Source: Batkoa obscura (lineage: Eukaryota > Entomophthoromycota > Entomophthoromycetes > Entomophthorales > Batkoaceae). Taken from it: a stretch of 64,000 nt of DNA. This document shows, piece after piece, positions 21,322 through 33,369 of the stretch. Made by a program: the position numbers and the translations under genes. The first letter of the stretch is position 1; each line of letters opens with the position of its first letter. The stretch lies in NCBI GenBank assembly GCA_030770535.1, contig JASVEC010000003.1, positions 1,488,001 to 1,552,000 on the forward strand, in the 5' to 3' direction. The notes beneath the pieces are model-generated. The model searched no databases. It was given only the letters and a program-made list of their open reading frames with translations, and was not told the origin of the DNA.

Positions 21322-23734
21322 TTATTTTTTCTTGTTCAATTTAGTAGTAAACGTACCACTAGCAAACTCAGAATTAGGATCAAGTAATCTCTTTGAAGTT
21401 GTTGATGCATAAGATCGGACTCTCTTTTTACCACTCTCTTCCTGTTTATCATTGGATTTAGATGAATGAATAGCTGAAGATGGCGCTTCTCTTAAACCAA
21501 AACTTTTAGCAATATGACCATAGTGTAATTTTTTAACGTGGAAAATCGATTTTTCACTTGCTGGATGAGTAGCATAGGCACGGATATTAGAAATATATGC
21601 TTTGCGGGCTTGTTTTTGAATCTACAAAAATTAAATAAATCATTCATAAAAAATTAGAATTAAATAATATTACCTCACTATCATTTAATATCAATTTTTC
21701 AAATGAATTTTGATAAATAGTAGCAGCCACTTGATAATCTTTTGTTACTTTATCGGTTAAAGCTTTTAAATTGTCTTCTAAAGATCTTGGTTTAAGGAAA
21801 ATTTTAATACTTTTTAATATATTAATATAATCCATTTCTGAAGGTAATAAGAATAAAATAGCATCACCACCTTTTCCAAGACGGGCTGTTCTACCTACTC
21901 TATGAACATAATCTTTAACATCTGTTGGTGGATCAAATTGAATAATTTGTCCTACTTTAGGCATATCTAATCCACGCGCTGCTACATCAGTACATAATAA
22001 TACGCCATGTTCTAAACTTGAAAATTGTTTAAAGGATGCAGTACGTGAGGCTTGATCCATATTTCCATGTAATTTACAAATAGCTAAATTATCTAATAAG
22101 GGACTAAAATTCTCTTTAGTAATATCTGATTTCTCTATATCTTCATCATAATCCTCATTTTGTAATTCGGCTTTACAAAATAGTTTATGATAAAAATCCA
22201 CTTGTTCACAAGTTAACATAAACACAATCAATTTGCCCATTTTATTGGCTACTGCTTTTTTGAATAATGAAGTTAATGCAACTAATCGAAGTTTAGCTGG
22301 GACGGCCATATAGCTTTGAGTAAGTTGTTGAGGTGTTGAAAATGAAGTTTTCTTTTCCCCTTCTTCATCAGAGTCGTCAGAATCAGCATCTGAATCTTGA
22401 TTCAAACCAGAGCCAGTTAAATGAATAGGATCACTTAACGAATATTCCGCCAATTTTTGAACGGCACTATTCAATGTGGCAGAAACTAAAACTGTTTGTC
22501 TTACCTTTGGTAAATGATGACTATTCCAAAACCAATTACCACGCTGAACTGAGTTGAAATTGTTATTATATCTACCTTGTCTTTCAGCTAATACATTAAA
22601 GATATTTTTTAATGTTTCTTGAAGCCCTAATTCTAAAAATCGATCCCCTTCATCTAATACTATCCATTTTAGTCGATTCACTTCCATACTCTTTGTATTT
22701 TGTAAATGATCTAAAAATCGACCTGGGGTTGCTATTAATATATTTACTCCTTTACGTAATCGACTCTTTTCACTACTTTTCTTTTCTCCTCCAACAACTA
22801 AACCTGGTACAATCCAATGATATCGACGTACTTCATCATCGGATGTGATAGGATAATTTAATAATATATTTAAAACATCATAAATTTGTTTGGCCAACTC
22901 TCTAGTGGGTGCTAAAACAACGGATATCAGTCCACTCATTCTACCAGGCTTAAATGAATCTGGGGGATCAATTGCACCAGATGCTTTGATTAAACTATTG
23001 ACAATGGGTAACAAAAAAGCCAATGTTTTACCAGACCCAGTTTGGGCTTGAACGATAACATCCTTATTTAAATTGTTATTAAAAAAAGAAATGGTTTTAC
23101 TTTGTACTACCGTTGGTTTATTGACTTTCATTTTACCTTTTAAATGATTACATAATGCTTTATCTAAACCCAATACTGAAAATGAAGTTGCATTGACAAC
23201 CACCCCATTACTCGATTTTTGTAACTCACTTGATTGGGTTTTTAGATGCTCTTTATCTACTACTGGATTCTTGGTGAATAAAGAAGACTCTACTGTCTTT
23301 TTGGTTACTTCAGCACTCTTTTCAGTGATTTTCTCAGCATTCCTTCCAGCATTTCTCTCAGCTCGATCAAAGATATCTAACTCAGAGTCTTCATCAGAAT
23401 CATGCACTGGAACCACTTGAGTTGCTCTTGGCTTAATTTGTCTTTTATTTTGAACAGTTCTAGGTTGTAGTACTGTCTTGTTTGGATTTAATGAAGCAAT
23501 TGGTTTTGTAACAGTTCTTAATAACTCTTCAGGTGGTAAAAATTTATCTGGGATCGAATTATTTGCCGGTCTCTTTACTTCTCTAACAATACCTGCTTTC
23601 TTCTGTAATTGAAGCTTCTGCTTTCTTTTCTCTCTCCATGTACCTTTTAACTTTGAGTTATCAATCGATTTCTTATTACCTCCTGAAGAACCATCAACTC
23701 CCGCTATATTTAATATTAAACCATCATTTTCCAT
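21322..23734 (-). CDS. DBP7: ATP-dependent RNA helicase Dbp7/DDX31
   Basis: Nucleolar DEAD-box helicase needed for early 60S assembly. Two exons, 21674-23734 and 21322-21621, make 786 aa. The start is the ATG giving [18 protein letters not shown]; the frame extends a few codons upstream but without an ATG. Residues 1-190 are a charged, low-complexity lead. The helicase core has [14 protein letters not shown] (motif I), [12 protein letters not shown] (Ia), [22 protein letters not shown] (motif II in the DEGD form that marks Dbp7), VLVSATL (III), [14 protein letters not shown] and [13 protein letters not shown] (VI). The second exon gives [20 protein letters not shown] and the [14 protein letters not shown] motif near the C-terminus. 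Confidence 0.95.
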
Positions 23735-24530
23735 CTTTTGAATAAAAATAAAGTTCAACTTTTAGGTTCAAAATAAATTTTAGTTTTTTAGAAAAATGTT
23801 TATTCTTTAACTTCAGTTTTCTCGAAATTTATAAAATTTTTGGGGTTTTAAAATTCACTTTAAAAATTTTATCCTTACAATTTTATTCTTCAATATTTTT
23901 AATATCGTTAATCATCATTTATATACCAACTAGCTTTAATTTAAATGCTTAAATATTATACAAACATAATTTATAAGTATTTATTAAGATAATAGTATAT
24001 TAATATCAAATTTTTAAACAAATTAATACTTTGTCTAATCAAAGCTCTTATTTTTTATGGCAAAGTCTTAAATAGTTAATACAAACTTCAACTAATATTT
24101 TCAGTATCTTTTAACCCCACTTCACTACATATTGAGAAGACAGAAGCTAACATATTAGGTCTTATTACAAATAATGGGCTTTTATAACTTAAAAAAAGAT
24201 ATTACTATTTGCAACTGTAAGTTTAATTTTAGCTTAAAATAAAAATTGTTTTTATGTAAAATGTAGGTTTACTGTTGCTATTCTATACCTTTACCATATT
24301 CTAAACTTATTCTATTATATTTTGAAATCAATTTTGTTAATAAATACCACTTCAGGGACAATGTAGCATCCATTTTATTGGCTTGATAAAAGCAATATGA
24401 TTGGATTCGAATGAATCTTAGCCATTGGCCAATAAAGTAGAGGTTTAGCAAGGCATCAGCATGTGTATAGTCATCTAAAAAATTAAACTCTAAATATCTC
24501 TTGTCAGGTTTCAATATTAAATCCAAAAAT
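23735..24530. other. Intergenic, with an unassigned minus-strand frame
   Basis: DBP7 promoter side, then AT-rich DNA. Between 24278 and about 24526 the minus strand is open for 82 codons with a reasonably balanced composition (for example KMDATLSLKWYLLTKLISKY), but it has only an internal ATG at a Met about 50 codons in. It could be a decayed gene fragment or chance. I do not call it a gene. Confidence 0.4.
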
Positions 24531-25422
24531 ATGAATCCAATGGAAGAAAACCATACTAAAGAAATGCGAAATAAGTTATATTTGGATAATTTTTATGTTA
24601 AAATGGGTACATTTAACAATGCTTTGTTTTATTTTTATCGTAACATTTTTATTTTAGATGGCAAATATATTAAAAAACCAGTAAATGAAGAGCTTGAAAA
24701 AATGCTAACTAATGTGGATATGGAACAACGAATAAATATGCCATTTACAACGGAAATTGGTTATACTGTGGAAGAAGGAGATGCAATATCAGCTGAAGAA
24801 ATTGCAGAAGAAAGAATTTGTAAACGTTTGGAAAAATATAATGCAGAAGATACTTTTATTGAATTTGATAGTAACTTTATTTATTGTTTTTGTTTTTATT
24901 AATGATTTTTTTATCAATAAAGATGATGATGACAATGATGGAGAATTTGATTTATTGAGCATTGAAATGCCCAAGATTTGTTCATCGGATATTGAATTTA
25001 GTGAAAGTGAATTTGATGTTTCAGCTGTTGCTAGAGGTATTAGCTTAGAAAGGAAATCAAAAGTGTTGGAAGAAGATTATTCAAGGAATTCAGGATTTAA
25101 TGATATTTTAAATAGCAATAATAATGATAATGATGAAAGTGTAAATAGCATTGTTATCAAAAACAATGATCGTACCAAACATAAGACAATAAGTAGTACA
25201 CCCAAGAAAAGAGACAACCAAGATACGCCCAGTAAAAGCTCAGATATTTGTGAAAATAATGAAATTAAGAGTTCACAACTACTTGATGAATTAATAACAA
25301 ATGAAAATGAGGGTAAAAGTTTAGATAATATAAATCTAGATGACTTCAATTCCATTTATAAGAGTTTTTTTACATCAAGGGGAGAGAAACCTACCCTTAA
25401 TTCAAATGGTAGGTTCGTTTAA
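24531..25422 (+). CDS. Uncharacterised acidic Ser/Asn-rich protein, 279 aa
   Basis: Two exons, 24531-24870 and 24923-25422, with a 52-nt GT-AG intron. Splicing restores a continuous frame across FIEFD|NDDDNDGEFDLL, whereas reading through gives a stop. Residues ~1-110 look folded: KLYLDNFYVKMGTFNNALFY, then NMPFTTEIGYTVEEGDAISA and EEIAEERICKRLEKYNAEDT. The remainder is acidic, Ser/Asn/Asp-rich and probably disordered, with KHKTISSTPKKR as a possible basic patch. I know no family match. The ATG chosen is the first in frame. Confidence 0.65.
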
Positions 25423-25518
25423 TGTTTCAGTATTTTTATATTTCTATTTTATTATTATTATTATTGTCTTTTATGTGCTTCTTTTTTTAAATAAATATTT
25501 TTACATGCCATACATGGC

Positions 25519-25574
25519 TTTAATTTTAATTTTAATTTTAATTTTAATTTTAATTTTAATTTTAATTTTAATCA
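25519..25574. repeat. TTTTAA tandem repeat
   Basis: About nine uninterrupted copies of TTTTAA just downstream of the uncharacterised acidic gene. A simple hexamer microsatellite, probably variable in length between strains. Confidence 0.9.
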
Positions 25575-25924
25575 TATTTATATTTATTTAATCTTAAATT
25601 AGATTAGAACTTATACTATCAATTAAAATGATAGTAGAGAGTAACAAAACCTCGCCTTAATTCTATGAATTGGAGATATGATTCTTCAGCTTATTATTCT
25701 TAAGATATACTCAGTACAAAATATGTTCAACTTTAAAATAAACTTCTTTTTTTATTATAATAAAATATGATAGTGGCCTTATAATAGAATTAATAATTTT
25801 AAAAAACACTGTTTTAATTCTACATCCATACTGAAGATTGGATTTATATAAGAAATTTAATACACTAAAGAATATCAATGTAAAAAAACATGGAAAAAAC
25901 AAAGATTTTAGAAAGTCTTCAACA

Positions 25925-26029
25925 TATGGGGATGTATTTTTTTGTTTAAGAATTTTACTAACAATCTCTCTGCTCAAATAGCACTTAAAGAATGGAAAAA
26001 GTGATAAAATCAAAAAAAACACCCTCAAA
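25925..26029 (-). mobile_element. MITE unit, reverse
   Basis: TATGGGGATGTATTTTTTTG starts it and AAAACACCCTCAAA ends it. The body keeps AGAATTTTACTAACAAT, TCAAATAGCACTTAAAGAAT and GGAAAAAGTGATAAAATC. Length 105 bp. Confidence 0.85.
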
Positions 26030-27051
26030 TGTTTTCATTGATAGGAAATTGAACCTTTTGGTCTCATCAAGACTTGAACATGAGCCTAAGTTAGGACCAA
26101 CGTCAACACATTGATTTATTTTAGTAAAAGCACTAAAAATCACATTCAAAAAATCTAAAAAAATTCGAGTATAAATGGGCATAAAACTGACTTCTAAATA
26201 TCAAAAAATTCATTTCAATTCCAAAACCAAATTTAATAATCTAAAACACCACCTTCTATTTATCATTTCTTTATAATAAAAAACCTCCTATTACTCCTTT
26301 ACACTATTTATCACTTAACATCTATTTTCTACTGATCAATATATACTGTTCGGAACTTTGGGCTTAATGATTAATATCAAACATCGGATTTGATTGTTTT
26401 TATTAATTTTATTTTAAATCACTAAAAATTTATTAATAGAAATCAACATAAAATCAAGCCCCAAAAAATCAGGACATGAAGGATTAGCCAATGGGAAGTT
26501 AAGAATGGATCAATGGGGTTGTGATTGAAATTAAAATTCAAAATGGAAATGATTTCTAGAACGATAAAAGGGAGATCGAATAATGAAGTGATAAGAAGAC
26601 AAAGAAAGTGAAAAGAATGGACGGATAGTTTGTGATGGAAAATTTAATCTTGTAACAATCAATTTATAATAAACAAATAGCTACTTAAGAGTTCAAATTA
26701 CTTGGAACTCATCATAAAAATTGAATTTGTCATTTAACTGTCATTTCTGTCATTTCTGTCATCTTAAGTCTAAAAATTTTGCCTTGATTTAATTATTAGT
26801 TAAATTACTAAACTTAGTTGCAGATTAAAAAATAATTAAGCGAATAGTTGTTAATTGTTAAAAATAAAGTGATATTCTTGGATTAGTAATTCTAATTTTA
26901 AAGCTTTTTGATTAATAATAAAAATTATAAATAATAATGCTTTTTAGCATACAAGGTTTTTTATTTATTATAAATACAAATACAAAAGTCGATTCTAATT
27001 GATTTTGTTTGTTATCTTGATTTAAATTGAAACTCACAATAACGAAGTACA

Positions 27052-28658
27052 ATGGAAAATAATAGTTATAATAAGTTACCAACAACTATCGATACAATCA
27101 TTATAGGCAATGGTCCAAGTTCAATATTTTTATCTTATCTATTAAGCGGATTCGAAGCTTATTATAAACCAATGAAACAAACAAATACATACATTGATGA
27201 TATTAATCCACAACTATTATCTCAACTTTTAAAATATCAAGATGTTCCATTATTTAATACACAACAAAGTTTACTTGAGTTAACTAATATAGCAACAAAT
27301 TGCTTTATAGATAATAATAGTAATAATAATCCATTATCTAGTATACTGGATTTTTTATTACACCCTATGGCGGATATGGAACCTGAGTTTCCGGAAATGA
27401 TACATTGGAAAAAGAAAAAATCGAGCAAAGTCAATCATATTGTATTAGGAAAAGGACAAATTGGTGGAGTTTGGGGAGAATTAAATTATTCCAATATGAA
27501 AGCTTTGAGGTAATTAGCTCTTTATAAACCTATTTATTCATTTGACTTATATAATTCAGTATTCATCCTTTCCTTCAATTACCAGGGTTGAGCTTTGAAG
27601 AATATAGAAGTAGGATGAAGATGTTGGACAACGAAGATCGACCTATTCGATCAGAAGTTTCTAACTATTTTAAATATTATGTCCAATATCATGGATTAGA
27701 AAATAACTTTAAAAATAATATTGAAGTAACTCAAGTTATTAATGTTAAAGATGTAATGGATTTTAAATATTGTCAATGTCACAACAATTATAATTATAAT
27801 AATGAAAAATGTACAAGATATGGAAATTATAATTATATTATTAAAGGAATTATACGTAGTGAAAATAATCAAAAAATTGAGAAATTTCAAATGTTATGTA
27901 AAAATGTAGTTATTGCTTCTGGGGTTTATAATCAGCCGTTAAGTTTAAATATTCCTGGTTTATTAGATGAACGTGTCTTTTATAAAGTTAATGAACTAAA
28001 TAATTATATCAATAATAATAATACAACTATTATTAATAACAATATAAATATGAGTAATAATAATAGTGATAATAATAATCAATTACCAGCATTAGTAATA
28101 GGTAGTGGATTATCAGCAGCAGATGCTATATTAGAATTAAAAAAGAGAAATATACCAATTATACATTTTACATATTCATTACAACATTATAAGAACAAAA
28201 ATAAAAAACATCCGTTAGCTAATTGTTGGAAAGAAGATTATCCAGAATATTATTCTATTTATAAAACAATTAAAAACAAACAAAATAATAATAATAATAT
28301 TGATAATAACTATCAATTATATTATGATATAACAATATTATCTATGAAATATAATAAAGATTCAATAGTTGTTAAATTTGTTGATAATAGTAATAAAGAA
28401 TATGAAATTCAAGTCCAATTATGCGGTATCTTTATTGGATGGGAAAAAACAATACCTTATTTAAGTGGAAGATTATTGAATCAATTAGATGAAAATATAA
28501 TTTATAATTTAAAAATTAAAAGTAATCAACTTAATGTTAAAGATAATAATAATCAATTACAAGGTATGTTTGCAATAGGTTCCATTGTTTCTTCCAATTT
28601 TATTCGACATTTATTAGTGTCTTGCTTAATTGCTAATGCTCAAATAAGACAATGTTAA
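27052..28658 (+). CDS. OSGIN-like FAD-dependent oxidoreductase
   Basis: Flavoprotein related to the OSGIN1/2 (oxidative stress induced growth inhibitor) family, itself related to class B monooxygenases. Two exons, 27052-27509 and 27560-28658, make 518 aa. The N-terminus has an FAD-binding dinucleotide motif, DTIIIGNGPSSIFLSYLLSG, at residues 14-33. It is followed by VLGKGQIGGVWGEL and, across the splice join, a PFLQLPGLSFEEY motif. The mid-protein has KNVVIASGVYNQPLSLNIPG and a second Rossmann motif, PALVIGSGLSAADAILELKK, probably for NAD(P)H. The end is AIGSIVSSNFIRHLLVSCLI. Asn runs interrupt the fold at three places. The exact substrate is unknown. Confidence 0.88.
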
Positions 28659-28844
28659 TTTTATTACAATATGATTATTTTCTTGTTTGTTTTAATTATT
28701 GTTTTATTTATTACTGTTTAGTTTTTTATCTTTAAAAATAAATTATTTTTTTAAACCAATGAAATTATTGATAATTTTGTATTTATTTTCTATTGAATTC
28801 TTTTATTCTTTATTTTTGTTCCTTTTTATAAAAGATTTCAATAA

Positions 28845-31176
28845 ATGAGTAATAATCAAAATATATTGATTGATGCTATTAATCAAAATAGTTTAAAATG
28901 GAAAGGTAAATAATAATAATAATTATTATTATAATAACAATTATAATAACATATTTATAATAACAATTTAATTTAGAATTTAATTTACAAAGTCAACAAC
29001 TGGATTTAGAAGAATACAATCAACAAATACTGGAAGAGAATGAACAAGTCAAAAATTCACGTAAACAATTAGCCGAAAAAACAAAGGAATTTCGAAAATT
29101 AAGAGATGAAGAGAAGCTAATTCAATTGAAACAATTGTTAAAAGGATATCAAGAAGAGATAGATAATTTAACTAAAAAAAATAAAAGTAAAGAAAGTAAA
29201 TTATTAACAATTTATCAACATATGTTAGAATTAATGGATCCAGTACCTATTTTTAATAAAATTAATGAGGAATTAAAAGATAATTTAATGTTGAAGAAAC
29301 AAGTTGATGAATATATAAAAAAGAATGAAGAGTTAAGTCTTGAATTGACATTAGAAAAGAAAAAACAAGGGGAGTTTGATACCATCCTAATCAATCAAAT
29401 AGCACAAAAGGAATATTCTTTAAAAAGTGAAATGGAGATTCAACAACGGGAGCATTTATTAAAAGAAAGTGAAATGAAAAAAGAAATTGATAATTTAAAT
29501 CAGCAATTAAATTTTATAAATAAAAATCAAGCATTAAAACAACAACAATTAATTGAAAGTTTTAATATGGAAAATGAAAAAGTGGATAATCAAATGTCTC
29601 AATTAGACTTTATTATGAATCAAATGGAAGAAATTAAAGATCAAAATTATCAATTAAGTAGAGAAAATGAAAATTTAAAGAAAACGTTAAATGAGAATAA
29701 TAATAATATTAATAATAAAATTGAAAGAGAAGTAGTTAATGGAGATAATACAATTATTATTAAAGAATTAAATAATAAAATTGAAAATCAAGCTATTGAA
29801 ATTAATAACTTAATTAAAGAAATTGAAAAATATCAATTACAATTCAATAGAAATAAACAATTAAATGAACAAAATATTATTGAATTAAAAGATCAATTGA
29901 ATACGCAAGTAAGTAAATTAATGATATAATATAATATGATATAATACTTTATAATAATAATAATAATAATAATAATAAGATATTAATATTTTATATATAG
30001 ATTCAACAAAATCAAAATTTAAATGAAAAATTAAATTTAATGAAAGATTATGAACAAATTAAAAAAGAATTAAATTTATTAAAAGTAAGTATTAAAAAAG
30101 AATTTATACACAACAATACTAACACATAATCTACTTAACATAGGACATTGAATTTCCAGAATATAAAGAAGACACAGACATAACTTCAAGTCCAATGGAA
30201 AATATTGATTCCAAAGAAGAAATATTACAGAAAATGATAAAAAAACAACAACAATTACAAAATGAATCAATAAAATATAAAAATGAATTAAAAAATCAAG
30301 AAAAAGAAAATCAAACGAATAAAGAATTAATAATACAAAAGAATGAATTGATTATACAAAAAGAAGAATTAATAAAAAAATTAGAACAAGATTTAGTCAC
30401 ATTAAATAATCAAAATAATCAGAGTGATAATGATAATGATAATGATAAGGTAAAAGGGTTCTTTTATAATCTTATTTTAATAATATAATTATTCTTAATA
30501 TTACCTTAGTCTAACCTTCCTTTATCACCCACGATCAATAACAATAAAGAACATTTGATTCCTATTTTAAGTCAACAACGAGATCGATATCGAAGTCGAA
30601 ATATGGAATTAGAAGAAGAAATTCGAAAAATAATAGAACAAAAAAAAGAAATGGATTATCAATATCAAGAATTAAATTTAGAAAATATGAAATTATATGA
30701 ACAAATTAAATATCAAAAACAATATAGTAATCAAGAGAGTAGTAAAAGCAGTGGAAATAGAGGGAATGATTATGCTATGATAGATATGCATGGGGTTAAT
30801 AAAAAATATGATCAAATGTTAGATGATAGGGAAAATCCATTTGTTAAATTTAAGTTGAAGGTAAAATTATTATTATTATTATATAATAGAATATAGGGAT
30901 ATATTGAATACATAGAATATACAATAGAATATACAATAGAATAATAATATACTTATTTATTTATTTAATTTATTTATTTAATTTATTTATTTAATTTAGG
31001 AAGAAAATCGACGATATCAAACATTAAATAGTATGGATCGATTAGCATTATCAATTACCAAATTATTTTTAACTAATTATATAACAAGAGCTATTTTATT
31101 ATGTTATTTATTATGTTTACATGCTTTAATTTTAATTTTAATCTACAATTTTATTCAAATTAATGATGAAAAATAA
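28845..31176 (+). CDS. COY1: CASP/Coy1-type Golgi coiled-coil membrane protein
   Basis: Golgi-resident tethering factor for intra-Golgi retrograde vesicles. Six exons, 28845-28905, 28977-29908, 30001-30084, 30144-30449, 30510-30860 and 31000-31176, make 636 aa. Almost all of residues 20-550 is heptad-rich coiled coil. The family-specific C-terminal block is clear: HLIPILSQQRDRYRSRN, ENMKLYEQIKYQKQY, YDQMLDDRENPF and LALSITKLFLTNYITRAILL. It is followed by a transmembrane helix (about LLCLHALILILIYNF) and a short tail, as in tail-anchored CASP. The stop faces the PIG-S stop at 67 bp. Confidence 0.92.
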
Positions 31177-31243
31177 TAAATAAATAAATTAAAATTGTTT
31201 ATTTATATTGTTATTGTTATATTTTTATTAAATATTATTGTTC

Positions 31244-33035
31244 TTATTCTTTTTTAACCTTTTGTTTCTTATTTTTTAATTTCGCTTTAATAATAGCCAT
31301 AATAATTGGAGTAAATGTGGGCAATAATAAAGGCAAAAATAAGGCATAAGAATGATCAAATGGAAAATATAAAACAGATATCATATCTTTATGAAAGAAA
31401 GCTAAATCAGCATATTTGGAACTTTTTATAGAATTTAAAAATCCTAATTCTATAAAATTATTTTGAATATTTTGAAATGTAATTTGATGAAACTGTATAG
31501 CTTTTATAACTAAATCAATAATCTTTTGTTTCACTGGCATATCTGGAATTGTTGGTATTAACTGTTGTAAACTTTGTATAGAATGATAAGATTTACTTAA
31601 ACAATAATTGATCTTATTGTATATAAATTGATGATAAGCTAAAGTAATTCCATATTGTTTATTAAATTGAATTAAATTAAAGAAATTTATTAATTGATAT
31701 TGAATTGCTTTAATTAATTGTTGCTTATTAATTTCAATATTCTCCTTATCATTCTGTTTATTTAATAAAGTAATACCGCCCCATTGAGGAATTAAAATAT
31801 TACTTTGTTTCGATTCAAAAGACATCGGATTAAATTTCTCATCTGGTAAATAGAATAAAAAATGAATTTCTGGATTCAAAGAAATTGAAGATTTTAAATC
31901 CCATTCTCCTGAATTTATAAAATGAGGTAATTGTTCATTAGTTATTATATAAGAATCATTTTTTGGATCTAAGATAGGTGTTATTGTTAATGGAGCATAG
32001 TATTGTATTTGTAAAGTTATATTGAAGTTGATATAAGGGGATAACAATTTTGTATAGGGAGTAAAATGTTCTTTTTGGTTGGAAAGATAAGTATTATATT
32101 TATTAATAATAGTATTAAAATTACCTAATATTAATTTTTCGATTTGAATTAATAATTGGTCATTCACTTTGTCCGGTGGATTACCATATAATAAGGTAAA
32201 CGTTAATAAATAATTATCATTAAAATTTAATGAGGTATTAACAGAAGTATTCTAAATAATAATATTAAGTTATTAAAATAAAAATTAAAACTAAAATTAC
32301 TTCATTATTATTATCCTGTAATAAAAAATTAGAAATTTTAGCAATGTGTTGTTTTATTAAACTTTGTAATTGTACTATATAAAAACAAATATTAAATAAT
32401 AAATTGTAAACAAATAATAATTTACCACTGCTAGTTTCTTTAGGTATTAAAAAAATCCAACTAGGTTGATTGAAACTATTGTAATTTTTATTATCCATAT
32501 TATTTTTAATAATAACTTTATCTTCATTAGTGTTAAATACTAATAAATTATATAAAAATCTTCTATCTTCTTGTTCCAATTGTATATATTTATTAATAAT
32601 ATCATGGACCTTAACATCATCTAAAAGTATATTAAAACCTTCTTAATAAGAGATATAAAGCTCCAACTTACCCTCTACATCTTTTTCATCAATGGTTACA
32701 CTTTCCCACCTCTCTTTAATAATCAATACATCAGTCCTATCACTTTTAATCTCCACTGCTTTATCAAAAAAACTTACTACTTTCCATTCTAGTTTAAACT
32801 GAACTTCTTTTTCCAATTGATTAAATTTATCTTTTGGAAAAGGTACCCTTTCCACTTTGGTCATAAAATACCATATATTCACTAAGGTAAAGGCTAATAT
32901 ACTGAATGATATTATATTATATTTTTTGTTTTTTTCTAATAGAAAGGAAATTAGCACTTATTCAAGATTAAGAGTTAAGATTAATTAAAAAATACCTTGT
33001 CGTTGTAAATCAGGTGCTATTTCTTGAAGTTTCAT
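31244..33035 (-). CDS. GPI17: GPI transamidase subunit PIG-S (Gpi17)
   Basis: Subunit of the ER complex that transfers preassembled GPI anchors to proteins. Five exons, 32996-33035, 32672-32956, 32426-32641, 32301-32374 and 31244-32251, make 540 aa. An N-terminal membrane helix (IISFSILAFTLVNIWYF) leads into a luminal domain. LIPQWGGITLLN matches the conserved W-G-G site of the family. Near the end, DLAFFHKDMISVLYFPFDHS, then a second membrane helix (LFLPLLLPTFTPIIMAIIKA) and a Lys-rich tail. Introns 1 and 2 are only 39 and 30 nt, shorter than any others here, but both are needed to keep frame. It is divergent from RAD23 with 334 bp between starts. Confidence 0.9.
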
Positions 33036-33042
33036 TATTCAA

Positions 33043-33080
33043 TTGAAAGTTGAAAGTTGAAAGTTGGAAATTGAAAATAA
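33043..33080. repeat. TTGAAAG-type tandem heptamers
   Basis: Four imperfect TTGAAAG units just upstream of the PIG-S start, in the shared PIG-S/RAD23 promoter interval. They may be regulatory or simply slippage; the sequence alone does not say. Confidence 0.6.
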
Positions 33081-33369
33081 ATTAGTGATGTTGGTTTTTT
33101 TAATATTTGTAAGTTAAAATGAATTGGGAAATAATCCTTGGACCGACCCAAAAGTAATCTCCCTTATTAAAGTTATTTTATTGAAATGACGCCAATTTAG
33201 ACTTGGTTACCAAGCAAAGTTGGTCAACTCAAGTAATCTGGAGATAAAAAACAAGGCTATGATTGGCTCAAAGGATATTTTAAAAAAATCTAGGATAGAA
33301 AATTTCAATAAGAATTTATTAAAAAATTTTAAACTCAACTTTGATAAGTAACATTGAGAAAATTTAAAG

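Larger units (their letters stand above)
25423..27051. other. Gene-free stretch
   Basis: About 1.6 kb. It holds a TTTTAA tandem repeat and one reverse MITE, listed separately. The remainder, including the upstream side of the OSGIN-like gene, shows no coding frame or RNA that I can support. Confidence 0.5.

Noticed and set aside
24278-24526. 82-codon minus-strand frame next to the acidic gene
   Set aside because: There is no ATG at its start, no splice partner and no recognised motif; chance frames of this size are common in such AT-rich DNA.
25711-26182. Two minus-strand frames of 105 and 65 codons
   Set aside because: They run across the MITE at 25925-26029 and have Phe/Ile/Lys-dominated composition.
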